NCBI RefSeq assembly: GCF_009811655.1
Contig: NZ_BGJX01000010.1
Span: 1 to 64,000, forward strand
From: Methylosinus sp. Ce-a6
GTDB taxonomy: Bacteria > Pseudomonadota > Alphaproteobacteria > Rhizobiales > Beijerinckiaceae
DNA length: 64,000 nucleotides
Direction of reading: 5' to 3'
The translations under genes were made by a program, and so were the position numbers. Shown one piece after another: positions 1 through 8,653 of this stretch. Each line of letters begins with the position of its first letter. The stretch's first letter is position 1. The notes under the pieces are model-generated. The model did not search any database. It saw nothing but the letters and a program-made list of their open reading frames with translations, and was not told the DNA's origin.

Positions 1-483
1 GGGCGACATGACGGATGACGCATAGAACGCGGCGGCTGTCGTGAAGCGCGATCGGAATAGCCGTCGCGACGATGTTCCCGCAGCGTTGTAGCAGGCCCGG
101 CTGATTGCCTTTGACTTGCACGATCAGATCATTCCCGGTCGGCGGGGATCTCGTTCGATTTCTCGTCGATCACATCATGCGCGAGAATGATCTGATGATC
201 GACGGCGAAGGCGCTGAGCACATGCGCCGCTTTGCGATCGGCGAAAGCGTCGAAGCTCTGCCGCAGCGTCTTTCCGTCGATGGCGATGAAGCGGGACGGC
301 GCGGCCGCGCAGGACCTGTCGAGACTTTCCGCATGACGACGGAACGCCTTCTCGAGTTCGTCCGGATCGAGCTGCCGCAGAATTCCGCGCACGGAGGCGT
401 AGGCCGGCGCTCGTCGCAGCGCGGCGTCTGGGAAGGTCGCGTTGAGCAGGTCGAGCCGCGCGCGGACCAGGGCATGGATTTGC
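1..483 (-). pseudogene. ISAs1-family transposase remnant (decayed)
   Basis: Read on the minus strand, about 483 down to 145 encodes the N-terminal half of an ISAs1/H-repeat type transposase, including the segment FIAIDGKTLRQSFDAFADRK that precedes the catalytic core and ends near KSNEIP. From about 142 down to 1 a different frame encodes TGNDLIVQVKGNQPGLLQRC, a downstream segment of the same family. The stretch normally lying between them (roughly 30 residues) is missing and the frame changes, so this is a deletion plus frameshift and not an active gene. The sequence runs off the left edge. The family assignment is from motif recognition; no terminal inverted repeats were identified. Confidence 0.75.
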
Positions 484-834
484 CTGCGCCTCTCGGGCGA
501 CGAAAAGCAGCGCGTCGCAATCGCCAGGGCGCTGCTGCGGCGCCCGCGCCTTCTCGTTTTCGACGAGGCCATCTCCTCGCTCGACACGCGGACCGAGCGC
601 CTCATCCAGGATCGGCTGGCGATCGCCGCGAAAGGCGTGACGCGCCTCGTCATCGCGCATCGGCTCTCGACCGTCGTCGACGCCGATGAGATCATCGTGC
701 TGGAGGATGGCGCGATCGTCGAGCGCGGCGACCACGCGCGTCTCATCGGGTCGGGCGGCGCCTATGCGCGAATGTGGGCCGCCCAGCGGCGCGCCGAGGA
801 GAGCGAGGCGATCGACGGCGTCGGAGCGGCGTGA
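484..834 (+). pseudogene. 3' fragment of an ABC exporter (nucleotide-binding domain only)
   Basis: Encodes the last ~116 residues of an ABC-type exporter ATPase: signature motif (LRLSGDEKQRVAIARAL), Walker B (LLVFDEA), D-loop (SSLD) and H-loop (VIAHRLSTV). The pattern resembles Atm1/HMT-type exporters. The transmembrane domain and Walker A are absent because the sequence just upstream belongs to the transposase remnant on the other strand. The usual LSGGE is LSGDE and the usual DEATS is DEAIS, consistent with relaxed selection. A gene of this size cannot work as a transporter half. It could be a broken gene, or the tail of a gene rearranged by the IS. Confidence 0.75.
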
Positions 835-840
835 CGGCCG

Positions 841-1512
841 TCAGGCCGGGCGCGCGATATAGACGACATGGGCCGGATCGCCTTCGGCGCCGCGCGCGGC
901 GACCTCCATCGCGCGGAAGGAAAAGCGCGTCTCCTCGAGGCGCTCCTCGAAGCGCGGCGAGGGATCGGCGGACCAGACGGCGAGGACGCCCGCCGGGGCG
1001 AGCGCGCGCCGCATCTTGCGCAGGCCGCGCGCCGAGAACAGCGCGGAGTTCACGTCGCAGAGCACCGCCTCCGGCCCATTGTCTATGTCGAGGAGGATCG
1101 CCTCATAGGCCCCCTCGCCGGCCTCCATCACGGTGGCGACATCCTCCTCCCGCAGCTCGACGCGGGCGTCCTCGAGCGGGCGTCCGGCGAGCGGCGCCAG
1201 AGGACCGCGGTTCCAGGCGATGATTTCCGGGAGCAGCTCCGCCACGGCGACGCGCGCGTCCTTCGGCGCGGCGTCGAGCGCGGCGCGCAGCGTGAAGCCC
1301 ATGCCGAGCCCGCCGATCAATATGCGCGGCGTCGCGGCGCTCACCTCCGCGAGGGCGAGCCGCGCCAGCTCTTCCTCCGAGCGATGGGCGCGGTTGGACA
1401 TGAGATCAGAGCCGTTGCAGCGAATCTCGAAAATTCCGCCGCGATGGCGCAGCAGCAGCTCGTCGCCCGCGGCGGTGCGGGCGCGGGAGAGCTCTTCCCA
1501 GGGCCCGATCAT
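841..1512 (-). CDS. Spermidine synthase-like SAM-dependent methyltransferase fold protein
   Basis: A 223-residue protein with the Rossmann fold of the spermidine synthase/methyltransferase superfamily: a glycine-rich SAM-type motif (ILIGGLGMGFT) near residue 95, an acidic end of strand 2 (VAVAELLPEIIAWN), and a later DNGPEAVLCDVNSALFS segment typical of small spermidine-synthase-like proteins in Alphaproteobacteria. It lacks the N-terminal beta domain of true spermidine synthases. Substrate unknown. No strong Shine-Dalgarno precedes the ATG. It is convergent with the ABC exporter fragment, with only 6 bp between stops. Confidence 0.7.
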   Translation of the reverse strand: MIGPWEELSRARTAAGDELLLRHRGGIFEIRCNGSDLMSNRAHRSEEELARLALAEVSAATPRILIGGLGMGFTLRAALDAAPKDARVAVAELLPEIIAWNRGPLAPLAGRPLEDARVELREEDVATVMEAGEGAYEAILLDIDNGPEAVLCDVNSALFSARGLRKMRRALAPAGVLAVWSADPSPRFEERLEETRFSFRAMEVAARGAEGDPAHVVYIARPA

Positions 1513-1522
1513 TCGCCGCGGC

Positions 1523-1645
1523 CGTCATTGCCCGGGCCGTCATTACGAGGAGCGCCGCGACGAAGCGATCCAGCGCCGCGCCGCGAATCTTCGAGGAATT
1601 TCGCCCTATGGCCCTGGATCGCTTCGCTTCGCTCGCGATGACGGG
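1523..1645. repeat. Palindromic intergenic repeat, copy 1
   Basis: The unit is bounded by a CGTCATTACGAGGAGCG-like end and a complementary CGCGATGACG end, with internal arms GAAGCGATCCAG and CTGGATCGCTTC that can pair. A related unit lies at 13658-13741. Such elements (cGTCATxxCGAGgAGCGaaGCGA) are common between genes of Alphaproteobacteria. It fills the gap between the methyltransferase-like gene and the DUF4260 gene and could act as a transcript end. Confidence 0.7.
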
Positions 1646-1650
1646 GAAAT

Positions 1651-2070
1651 TCAGACATCCGTGTTTTGCTCCGCGTCCACTTTGCGGCCGACGCGACCGA
1701 GATGGGTGTCGCCGAAGGCGGCTCCATATTTGAGGCCGAAGCCGAGCATACGGTCGAAGCCGATATGCGAAAGATGGATGAGCGCGATCGAGACCATCAG
1801 GTTCTGGCCGAGATAGACCCCGGCGCCGAGCACGGCGAAGGGGATGATCGTCGTATGGGCGGTGTTGTAGGCGATCGCGCCGATGCGCGGGCCGGCGAGA
1901 TAGAAGACCATCGACAGATCGGGGAAGAGGAACAGCCAGGCCAGTAGCCGCCAATCCGCGCCGAGGCCGAAATAAGCGAAAAGGGCGGCCGCCATCAGCG
2001 CCGCCCCTTCCAGCCGCAATAGAATTTTCGGCCAGCCGAGCACGCTTCCGCTCGTCAGGCCGGAGAGCAT
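1651..2070 (-). CDS. DUF4260 family membrane protein
   Basis: A 139-residue protein starting at an ATG 4 bp downstream of the rplQ stop, so probably co-transcribed with the ribosomal genes. It has about four hydrophobic segments and the family's conserved pattern: an LRLEG segment near the N-terminus, GPRIGAIAYNTAHT in the middle and HIGFDRMLGFGLKY near the C-terminus. The family is widespread in bacteria; its function is unknown. The protein should sit in the inner membrane. I see no other candidate role. Confidence 0.75.
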   Translation of the reverse strand: MLSGLTSGSVLGWPKILLRLEGAALMAAALFAYFGLGADWRLLAWLFLFPDLSMVFYLAGPRIGAIAYNTAHTTIIPFAVLGAGVYLGQNLMVSIALIHLSHIGFDRMLGFGLKYGAAFGDTHLGRVGRKVDAEQNTDV

Positions 2071-2074
2071 CGGC

Positions 2075-2491
2075 TTACGCCGCCTCTTCCGCGGCCGTCT
2101 GGACGGGGCCGGAATCCTGGCCCTTGGCGTCCACGTCGCGGTCGACGAATTCGATGACGGCGAGCGGGGCGTTGTCGCCATAGCGGAAGCCCGCCTTCAG
2201 CACGCGGGTGTAGCCGCCGTTGCGCTCCTTATAGCGCGGGCCCAGCACGTCGAAGAGCTTCTTGACGAGATCGACGTCGCGCAGGCGGGCGATGGCCTGG
2301 CGGCGCGCGTGAAGATCGCCGCGCTTGCCGAGCGTCACCAGCTTCTCGACGACGGGACGCAAATCCTTGGCCTTGGGCAGAGTGGTGACGATCTGCTCAT
2401 GCTTGATGAGCGCCTGGGCCAGATTGACGAACATCGCCTGACGATGCTCATGCGTGCGGTTGAATCTGCGCTTCGCGCGACCGTGATACAT
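2075..2491 (-). CDS. rplQ: 50S ribosomal protein L17
   Basis: The 138-residue protein begins [20 protein letters not shown], close to the L17 consensus, and contains the [20 protein letters not shown] segment that follows in this family. L17 is part of the large subunit near the peptide exit region. The acidic/alanine-rich C-terminal tail beyond residue ~120 is the usual alphaproteobacterial extension. It is the last ribosomal gene of the rpsM-rpsK-rpoA-rplQ run and is separated from rpoA by 121 bp that hold a long imperfect hairpin. Confidence 0.97.
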   Translation of the reverse strand: MYHGRAKRRFNRTHEHRQAMFVNLAQALIKHEQIVTTLPKAKDLRPVVEKLVTLGKRGDLHARRQAIARLRDVDLVKKLFDVLGPRYKERNGGYTRVLKAGFRYGDNAPLAVIEFVDRDVDAKGQDSGPVQTAAEEAA

Positions 2492-2553
2492 TTGGCGTCT
2501 CCGTTTCTTCTAGCGGCCGCCGTGCCAAGGAACGGCCGTTGTCTTAGTGAGCG

Positions 2554-2612
2554 GTGAGATGGCGAGCAGTGAGTAGAACGCCCTGCTCACTACTCACCAC
2601 TCCCTATCTCAC
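2554..2612 (-). other. Imperfect inverted repeat between rpoA and rplQ
   Basis: Two 23-nt arms (2554-2576 and 2590-2612) match at about 19 of 23 positions when folded, with a 13-nt loop. The second arm abuts the rpoA stop codon. On the mRNA this would form a hairpin directly after rpoA and before the rplQ leader. There is no U-run, so it looks more like an RNA-processing or stability element than an intrinsic terminator. Confidence 0.6.
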
Positions 2613-3632
2613 TCAATAATGCTCTTCGAATCTCTTGGCGAGATCGTCGATGTTCTCCGGCGGCCAGCCGGGCACTTCCATGCCGAGGTGCAGGCCCATT
2701 TGCGCCAGCACTTCCTTGATCTCGTTCAAGGATTTGCGGCCGAAGTTCGGGGTGCGGAGCATTTCCGCCTCCGACTTCTGGATGAGGTCGCCGATATAGA
2801 CGATATTGTCGTTCTTCAGGCAGTTGGCCGAGCGCACCGAGAGCTCGAGCTCGTCCACCTTCTTGAGCAGCGCCGGGTTGAAGGCGAGCTGCGGAATGGA
2901 CGGAGCAGCCTCCTCGCGGCGCGGCTCCTCGAAATTCACGAAGACCGAGAGCTGGTCCTGCAGAATGCGCGCCGCATAGGCGAGCGCGTCCTCCGGCGAG
3001 ACGGCGCCATTGGTCTCGATCGTCAGCGTCAGCTTGTCCTTGTCGAGTTCCTGGCCCTCGCGGGTGTTCTCGACGCGATAGCTCACCTTCTTGACCGGCG
3101 AATAGAGGCTGTCGATCGGGATGAGGCCGATCGGCGCGTCCTCGGCGCGGTTGCGGTCGGCCGGGACATAGCCCTTGCCGGTCGCAATCGTGAATTCCAC
3201 GCGGAATTCGGCGCCCTCGTCCAGCGTGCAGATGACGAGATCGGGGTTGAGGATCTGCAGATCGCCGGTGGCCTGGATGTCGCCCGCGGTGACGGGGCCG
3301 GGGCCCTGCTTCTTCAGCGTCAGGCGCTTCAGGCCCTCGCCGCTGTATTTGATGGCGATATCCTTGATGTTGAGGACGATGTCGGTCACGTCCTCACGCA
3401 CGCCGGGGATCGACGAGAACTCGTGCAGCACGCCGTCGATATGAATCGAGGTGATCGCCGCGCCCTGCAGGGAGGAGAGCAGGATGCGACGCAGCGCATT
3501 GCCGAGCGTCAAGCCGAAGCCGCGCTCGAGCGGCGAAGCGACGGCCACCGCGATGCGGCGCGGATCGTAACCCGCCGTCACCTCGAGCTTGCTGGGCTTG
3601 ATGAGTTCCTGCCAGTTCTTCTGGATGCTCAC
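2613..3632 (-). CDS. rpoA: DNA-directed RNA polymerase subunit alpha
   Basis: A 339-residue alpha subunit, the usual length for Alphaproteobacteria. The N-terminal assembly domain shows the family patterns [21 protein letters not shown] (here residues ~40-60) and [20 protein letters not shown]. The C-terminal domain (about residues 255-320) holds the DNA and activator-binding region [19 protein letters not shown] and [16 protein letters not shown]. It dimerises to nucleate core polymerase and contacts UP elements and activators. It is preceded by rpsK (88 bp) and followed by rplQ. Confidence 0.98.
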   Translation of the reverse strand: MSIQKNWQELIKPSKLEVTAGYDPRRIAVAVASPLERGFGLTLGNALRRILLSSLQGAAITSIHIDGVLHEFSSIPGVREDVTDIVLNIKDIAIKYSGEGLKRLTLKKQGPGPVTAGDIQATGDLQILNPDLVICTLDEGAEFRVEFTIATGKGYVPADRNRAEDAPIGLIPIDSLYSPVKKVSYRVENTREGQELDKDKLTLTIETNGAVSPEDALAYAARILQDQLSVFVNFEEPRREEAAPSIPQLAFNPALLKKVDELELSVRSANCLKNDNIVYIGDLIQKSEAEMLRTPNFGRKSLNEIKEVLAQMGLHLGMEVPGWPPENIDDLAKRFEEHY

Positions 3633-3720
3633 TGTGGCGCCTTTCCTTCAGCTCTCGGCCGGGTCCCGCGCGGCCGGCGCGAGACCCCGTCGCAATTCGT
3701 CCCGATGAAAATAGGTCTCG

Positions 3721-4110
3721 TCAGACGCGGCGGCGCTTGCGCGGGCGGCAGCCATTGTGCGGAATGGGCGTCACGTCGCGGATCGAGGTCACGGTGAAGC
3801 CCGCGGCCTGCAGCGCGCGCAGCGCCGATTCACGGCCGGAGCCCGGACCGGAGACCTCCACCTCGAGGGTGCGCACGCCATGCTCGCCGGCCTTGCGCGC
3901 CGCGTCCTCGGCGGCCATCTGCGCGGCGTAGGGCGTCGATTTGCGCGAGCCCTTGAAGCCCATCGTGCCGGCCGACGACCAGGACACGGTGTTGCCCTGC
4001 GCGTCGGTGATGGTGATCATCGTGTTGTTGAAGGTCGAATTCACATGCGCGACGCCGGAAACGATGTTCTTGCGCTCCCTGCGGCGAACGCGGGTGGTCT
4101 CTTTGGCCAT
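3721..4110 (-). CDS. rpsK: 30S ribosomal protein S11
   Basis: A 129-residue S11 protein with [20 protein letters not shown] near residue 20 and the C-terminal [19 protein letters not shown] hallmark. It forms part of the 30S platform and lines the mRNA exit channel with S7. It lies 126 bp after rpsM and 88 bp before rpoA, in the order expected for the alpha operon. Confidence 0.98.
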   Translation of the reverse strand: MAKETTRVRRRERKNIVSGVAHVNSTFNNTMITITDAQGNTVSWSSAGTMGFKGSRKSTPYAAQMAAEDAARKAGEHGVRTLEVEVSGPGSGRESALRALQAAGFTVTSIRDVTPIPHNGCRPRKRRRV

Positions 4111-4236
4111 GGTCTCTTTCTCGTCCTTCGGACGCGCCCGTAATGCCGGGCGCTAGGGCTCGATGATGGCGCGAGCGTGTTGCGCTCCGCGCCCAGGTGA
4201 TCGTCGCGAAGGGCTTCGCGACACGTAAGCCGAAAC

Positions 4237-4605
4237 TTACTTCTTCTTGCCGGCGATCGGCTTCGCCTTGCCTTTGCGGGTGCGGGCGTTGGTGTGGGTG
4301 CGCTGGCCGCGGACCGGAAGCTGGCGGCGATGGCGCAGGCCGCGATAGCAGCCGAGGTCCATCAAACGCTTGATGTTGATCGCCACCTCGCGGCGCAGGT
4401 CGCCCTCGACCAGATAGTCGCGGTCGATCGTCTCGCGGATCTGCAGCACTTCGGCGTCGGTGAGCTGCGCGACGCGGCGCTCGGCCGGGATGTTCACCTT
4501 CTCGATGATCTCCTGCGCCTTTTTCGGCCCGATTCCGTGGATATACTGCAGAGCGATGACGACGCGCTTGTTGGTCGGTATGTTGACGCCGGCGATACGG
4601 GCCAT
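4237..4605 (-). CDS. rpsM: 30S ribosomal protein S13
   Basis: A 122-residue S13 protein starting [20 protein letters not shown] and ending in the basic tail that reaches toward the P-site tRNA ([19 protein letters not shown]). It sits in the 30S head and contacts L5. The genes usually upstream (secY, adk) are not here: the next gene upstream on this strand is cydX, so the alpha operon is detached from the spc operon at this locus. A promoter is expected in the 199-bp gap 4606-4804, which also contains an imperfect GGCTCCGTT/AACGGAGC hairpin. Confidence 0.97.
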   Translation of the reverse strand: MARIAGVNIPTNKRVVIALQYIHGIGPKKAQEIIEKVNIPAERRVAQLTDAEVLQIRETIDRDYLVEGDLRREVAINIKRLMDLGCYRGLRHRRQLPVRGQRTHTNARTRKGKAKPIAGKKK

Positions 4606-4804
4606 TTTCTCGTCTCTCCATCGGGGGCGAACTCTCGCGTTCGCCGCTGTTTAGACCCGCGTCCGGTGGAGGCCGGCCCCTGCGGGTCGCTTATACGACG
4701 AAGGCTCCGTTCCCGCTGGAAACGGAGCGCGCCGCCGAAGTGGTGAAGTTGGGGTTCCTAGGCGAAAGCCGCCCGCCCGTCAAGGCGCCCGCGCCCGCGG
4801 TCGA

Positions 4805-4906
4805 TCATTTTTCCTCGCTATATTCCTCGAGCTCCAGCCACATCGCATTGATCACGCCGAAGGCGCAGGCGAGGCCGAGGCCGAGGATCCAGGAAAAATA
4901 CCACAT
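4805..4906 (-). CDS. cydX: Cytochrome bd oxidase small subunit CydX
   Basis: A 33-residue protein beginning MWYFSWILGLGLACAFGVIN, with one transmembrane helix and an acidic tail (LELEEYSEEK). This is the CydX/YbgT pattern: the W-Y-F-x-W-x-L-G start and the conserved Glu-rich end. CydX stabilises the CydAB complex and its haems. It follows cydB by 33 bp in the same orientation, with a purine-rich GGAG upstream of the ATG. Confidence 0.93.
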   Translation of the reverse strand: MWYFSWILGLGLACAFGVINAMWLELEEYSEEK

Positions 4907-4939
4907 GGCGATCTCCTTCTCTCGATGGGGGAGTTTCGT

Positions 4940-6079
4940 TCAGTAGGGATAATCGTCCTTGTCGGCGACGCGCGCCTCCGTCACGGGCCCGCGCAGCGTA
5001 TTGTAGATCCAGGCCGTATAGGCGAGCACGATCGGCAGGAAGACGATGACCGCGGCGAGCATCAGCGTCAATGTGCGCTGGCTCGAGGAGGCGTCCCACA
5101 GGGTGAGGCTGTGATTGGGGTCGGCCGAGGACGGCAGCAGGAATGGAAACAGGGTGAATCCCGCCGTGGCGACGACGCCGCCCACGGCGAGGCTCGAGCC
5201 GATGAAGGCGACGAGCGGGGCCGAAAAAGCGAGGGCGAGCATGGCGACCAGCGCGCCGAAATAGGCGGCGGCGGGGGCGGCCAGCGTCCACGGCCGCGCC
5301 TCATAGGCGGCTTTCCAGGCGCCGGCCTCGCGCGCGACGGTCTTGGCGAGCGGATTGGACGGGCCGGAGGGATCGACCGCGCTCGTCAGCACATAGCCGT
5401 CGATCGTCTCGGATCCCCAATAGCCGGCGTAAGTGAAGGCCGCCAGCAGCACGATCGCCGCGAGCCAGCCGGCGAGCTTGGCGCGAAAGGCGACCGGACC
5501 TTCCGTCTTGGTCGCGAGCCAGGTGGCTCCCTGCAGCGTGATCATGGAGAGGCTGACGAGGCCCGCGAGCAGAGCGAAGGGGCTGAGCAGGCCGAAGAGA
5601 TTGCCCTCATAGACGACGTTCAGCTGATCGTCGAAGCGGAACGGCGCGCCGAGCAGGACATTGCCGAAGGCGACGCCGAACAGAAGCGCCGGGACGAAGC
5701 CGGAGACGAAAAAGATCCAATCCCAGGCCCGCCGCCAGCCGAGCGCCTCGAGCTTGCTGCGATAGGTGATCGCGACCGGCCGCAGAATGAGGCCGAGCAG
5801 CACCAGGAACATCGCCAGATAGAAGCCGGAGAAGGAGACGGCGTAGAGCGCCGGAAAGGCCGCGAAGATCGCGCCGCCGCCGAGGATCAGCCAGACCTGA
5901 TTGCCTTCCCACACCGGGCCGATGGCGTTGAGCGTCTGCCGCCGCTCGGCGTCCGAGCGCGCGACGAAGGGATGGAGCACGGCCGCGCCGAGGTCGAAGC
6001 CGTCCAATATCGCAAATCCGATGAGCAGCGTTCCGAGCAAGGCCCACCAGACGAGCCGCAGAATTCCATAATCGATCAT
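4940..6079 (-). CDS. cydB: Cytochrome bd ubiquinol oxidase subunit II
   Basis: The 379-residue protein starts [20 protein letters not shown] and has the typical glycine-aspartate segment [13 protein letters not shown] after the first helix, then [20 protein letters not shown], both hallmarks of CydB. About nine membrane segments are visible. It pairs with CydA in the inner membrane; CydAB oxidises ubiquinol with high oxygen affinity. A good AGGAG lies 8 nt before the ATG. It is separated from cydA by 233 bp carrying a palindromic repeat, an unusually large gap for this pair. Confidence 0.97.
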   Translation of the reverse strand: MIDYGILRLVWWALLGTLLIGFAILDGFDLGAAVLHPFVARSDAERRQTLNAIGPVWEGNQVWLILGGGAIFAAFPALYAVSFSGFYLAMFLVLLGLILRPVAITYRSKLEALGWRRAWDWIFFVSGFVPALLFGVAFGNVLLGAPFRFDDQLNVVYEGNLFGLLSPFALLAGLVSLSMITLQGATWLATKTEGPVAFRAKLAGWLAAIVLLAAFTYAGYWGSETIDGYVLTSAVDPSGPSNPLAKTVAREAGAWKAAYEARPWTLAAPAAAYFGALVAMLALAFSAPLVAFIGSSLAVGGVVATAGFTLFPFLLPSSADPNHSLTLWDASSSQRTLTLMLAAVIVFLPIVLAYTAWIYNTLRGPVTEARVADKDDYPY

Positions 6080-6142
6080 GTCGAAATCTCCTCGATGAGG
6101 ATTTTCATGTCGAGACGATCATTCGAGCCGAAGACCCGAAGG

Positions 6143-6255
6143 CCCCCTCCCTCACCCGCTGCGCGGGAGAGGGGGGCGTCGACGTTTCGCGAAGCTTCGA
6201 TGAAGCGCCGAGTCTGCTCCCTCGCCCGCGCAGCGGGGGAGGGTTGGGGAGGGGG
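6143..6255. repeat. Inverted palindromic repeat between cydA and cydB
   Basis: Two C/G-rich arms (about 6143-6176 and 6217-6255) are reverse complements of each other around CCCGCTGCGCGGG. Each also contains its own small palindrome. The element looks like the widespread CCCTCACCCGCTGCGCGGGA intergenic repeat of proteobacteria. It occupies half of the cydA-cydB spacer, so it is transcribed if the operon is a single unit. Confidence 0.7.
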
Positions 6256-6312
6256 CTCGAGCACCTTCACTTTCATTGACGCAGGCCGCCAGAGGGGGAG
6301 GGTGAAAGCGCG

Positions 6313-7875
6313 TCACGCGATTTGGAGGGGCCGCTCCGGCGTCTCGCGCGGGAAGGATTCGATCTGCGGGCCGAGCCGGACATATTTCACGATCAGCCAG
6401 ACGTCGACGATGGCGAGCGCGCTGTAGAACAGCACGAAGCCGCCGAGGCTGAGCAGCACATTATAGACCGGCACATTGGAGGCGCCGAGGAAGGTCGGCA
6501 GCACGCTGTCGATGATCCAGGGCTGGCGGCCATATTCGGCGACGATCCAGCCGAGCTCGGCCGCGATCCAGGGCAGCGGCAGGCTGTAGAAGGCGAGCTT
6601 CAGCAGCCAGGGATTTTCTCTGAGGCGCCGGCGGCTGGCGACGTAGAAGGCGGCGCCGAACAGGAAGATGAAATAAAAGCCGAGCGCCACCATGATGCGG
6701 AAGGCCCAGAACAGCACCGGCACATTGGGGATGGTGGAGAGAGCCGCCTCGTGAATCTGCTCCTGAGTGGCGTTCTCTATGTCGGGGCGGATCTGCTTCA
6801 GCAGCAGCGAATGGCCGAGGTCGCGGAAGGCCGGCGCGAGCTCGGGCGGAATCGGCGCGTCGGGTCCATCCGGGCGCGCGGCGAGCCACTCATAGGCGGG
6901 CAAGCCGCTGCGGATGCGCGTCTTCGACTTTTCGACGAGGGATTTGATGCCCTCGACCGGCGTGTCGAACGAGCGCGTCGCGATGAGGCCGAGGACGTAA
7001 GGAACCTCCACTTTCAAATGCGTCGTCTGCTCCTTCACATCGGGAATTCCGAATATGGTGAAGGAGGCCGGCGGCGGCTCCGTCTCCCACATGGCCTCGA
7101 TGGCGGCGATCTTCATTTTCTGGTTGAAGCTCGCCGTATAGCCGCTCTCGTCGCCGAGAACGACGACAGAGAGCGCCGAGGCGAGGCCGAAGCTCGCCGC
7201 CACATTGGCCGAGCGCCGCGCGATCTCGCGATGCTGGCGCTGAAAGAGCAGATAATAGGCCGAGATGGAGAGCACGAACATCGCGCCGGTCACATAGCCG
7301 GCGCTGACCGTATGCACGAATTTCGACTGCGCGACGGGGTTGAAGAACACCTCCATGAAGGAGCTGAGCTCCATGCGCAGCGTCTGCGGATTGAATTGCG
7401 CGCCGACCGGATTGAGCATCCAGCTATTGGCGATGAGGATCCAGAGCGCCGAGAAATTGGCGCCGAGCGCGACCAGCCAGGTGACGGTCAAATGCGCCAC
7501 CTTGCTCAGCCGGTTCCAGCCGAAGAAGAAGAGCCCGACGAAGGAGGCCTCGAGGAAGAAGGCCATCAGCCCTTCGATCGCCAGCGGCGCGCCGAAAATA
7601 TCGCCGACGTAATGGGAGTAATAGGACCAGTTGGTCCCGAACTGGAACTCCAGGGTGATGCCGGTCGCGACGCCCATCGCGAAATTGATGCCGAACAGCG
7701 CGCCCCAGAATTTGACCGCGTCGCGCCAGATCGTCCGGCCGGTCATCACATAGACGCTCTCCATTATGGCGAGGATCAGCGACAGGCCGAGCGTCAGCGG
7801 CACGAAGAGGAAGTGATAGAGGGCGGTCAGCGCGAATTGCAGCCTCGAAAGCGTCACCACGTCGAGATCGAACAT
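6313..7875 (-). CDS. cydA: Cytochrome bd ubiquinol oxidase subunit I
   Basis: A 520-residue CydA. The start was set at the second of two adjacent ATGs because AGGAG lies 6 nt upstream of it (3 nt for the first). The N-terminal helix carries the haem-ligand histidine in LYHFLFVPLTLGL, a second ligand region is KFVHTVSAGYVTGAMFVL, and the conserved GRQPW motif appears as EYGRQPWIIDSVL. The long segment between about residues 250 and 375 indicates the long Q-loop (E. coli-like) type. It is the quinol-oxidising, haem-bearing subunit. CydP lies just upstream and CydB-CydX downstream; no cydDC assembly genes are in the window. Confidence 0.97.
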   Translation of the reverse strand: MFDLDVVTLSRLQFALTALYHFLFVPLTLGLSLILAIMESVYVMTGRTIWRDAVKFWGALFGINFAMGVATGITLEFQFGTNWSYYSHYVGDIFGAPLAIEGLMAFFLEASFVGLFFFGWNRLSKVAHLTVTWLVALGANFSALWILIANSWMLNPVGAQFNPQTLRMELSSFMEVFFNPVAQSKFVHTVSAGYVTGAMFVLSISAYYLLFQRQHREIARRSANVAASFGLASALSVVVLGDESGYTASFNQKMKIAAIEAMWETEPPPASFTIFGIPDVKEQTTHLKVEVPYVLGLIATRSFDTPVEGIKSLVEKSKTRIRSGLPAYEWLAARPDGPDAPIPPELAPAFRDLGHSLLLKQIRPDIENATQEQIHEAALSTIPNVPVLFWAFRIMVALGFYFIFLFGAAFYVASRRRLRENPWLLKLAFYSLPLPWIAAELGWIVAEYGRQPWIIDSVLPTFLGASNVPVYNVLLSLGGFVLFYSALAIVDVWLIVKYVRLGPQIESFPRETPERPLQIA

Positions 7876-7897
7876 CATGCGCTCCTGAAAAATAGGA

Positions 7898-8068
7898 TCA
7901 GCCCCGGTCCCGGGCAAAGAGCTTCTCCGCCACGGCGGCGGGCGAGATCTGCGGCCGCTCGGCGGCGTCGAAACACAGGAAATAGAGCAGGGCGAGGGCC
8001 AAGGTCTTGAGAGCGAGCGCTGTGGCGATCTCTCGCCCGAGCCGATGCGGCGCCGGATTGGCCGACAT
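7898..8068 (-). CDS. cydP: Small single-helix protein ahead of cydA (CydP-like)
   Basis: A 56-residue protein, MSANPAPHRLGREIATALAL, with one hydrophobic helix (about residues 16-33) ending LLYFLCF, followed by a soluble tail. GGGGAG lies 7 nt before the ATG, and the stop is 22 bp from cydA. Small proteins of this type, with an L-x-R-E-I-A-x-A-L-x-L-K pattern before one helix, are annotated as putative bd-oxidase small subunit CydP next to cydAB. The position and pattern support the call; function as a real subunit is inferred. Confidence 0.75.
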   Translation of the reverse strand: MSANPAPHRLGREIATALALKTLALALLYFLCFDAAERPQISPAAVAEKLFARDRG

Positions 8069-8100
8069 GAGTTTCTCCCCGCCCGAAGCGTCGGGCCGAC

Positions 8101-8195
8101 AGTCTTTCGATGTTTCATTGAAACACGGAAAGACTCTCGGCTTTTGTTTTGACGCGTTTCCGACGCCGAACCGCAGTCGGCTGGAAACGCTCTAG
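8101..8195. repeat. Dispersed ~90-bp repeat, copy A
   Basis: First of five copies. It contains a nested palindrome (AGTCTTTC ... GAAAGACT around TGTTTCATTGAAACA), then a CTCGGCTTTTGTTTTGACGCG block, then CGTTTCC/GGAAACG arms ending GGCTGGAAACGCTCT. Other copies: 13742-13827, 25324-25427, 36874-36975 and, partially, 51841-51885. This copy lies upstream of cydP and is the only one not directly at a recognised stop codon. Apart from this repeat and the tandem repeat at 8339-8383, I see no gene between 8069 and the tRNA at 8447. Confidence 0.8.
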
Positions 8196-8338
8196 GGGAC
8201 ACTAGCCCCGAACGGCTTCGTCTTCATGACCGCGAAAGTCCTTAAAGACCACGGCGGTCGCCGCAGGCCGCGGTTCGAAGATCCGAGCTTCGGCTTCGCG
8301 ATTTTGTCGCCGCCGCGGCGCGGCGCGCATTTCGGGGC

Positions 8339-8383
8339 GGCCGAGTTTCTCTCGGCCAAGTTTCTCTCGGCCAAGTTTCTTGA
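8339..8383. repeat. Three tandem 15-bp units
   Basis: Three consecutive 15-bp units, GGCCGAGTTTCTCTC, GGCCAAGTTTCTCTC and GGCCAAGTTTCTTGA, lie in the spacer before the tRNA-Asp gene. They create short open frames on both strands (EFLSA-KFLSA-type and NLAER-type repeats), but neither frame has a convincing start or family match. Confidence 0.8.
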
Positions 8384-8446
8384 CTTTGGCCGGCGCGTGC
8401 CTTATTCGGCGCCTCTCGCTAGCGCAATGCGTTGCGCCGCGCTCGC

Positions 8447-8523
<77 letters not shown>

Positions 8524-8653
8524 GTTTAAATCAGCAGCTCGCACTGCTTATGCCGCTTTTTCCACGTGGGCTCGGTGGGAATGGCGAGGGGCCCGGGCGT
8601 TCGGTCGAGGAAGACGCTCGTCGATTGATTCCGGCCTTGCCTGCGCCTATTCT

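Noticed and set aside
129..746. A minus-strand frame of ~205 codons covering the transposase and the ABC fragment
   Set aside because: Only the part below about 483 resembles a transposase; the rest is the antisense of the ABC ATPase gene.
6076..6276. A 66-codon minus-strand frame between cydA and cydB
   Set aside because: It is made of the palindromic repeat; such frames occur wherever this repeat is found and are not genes.
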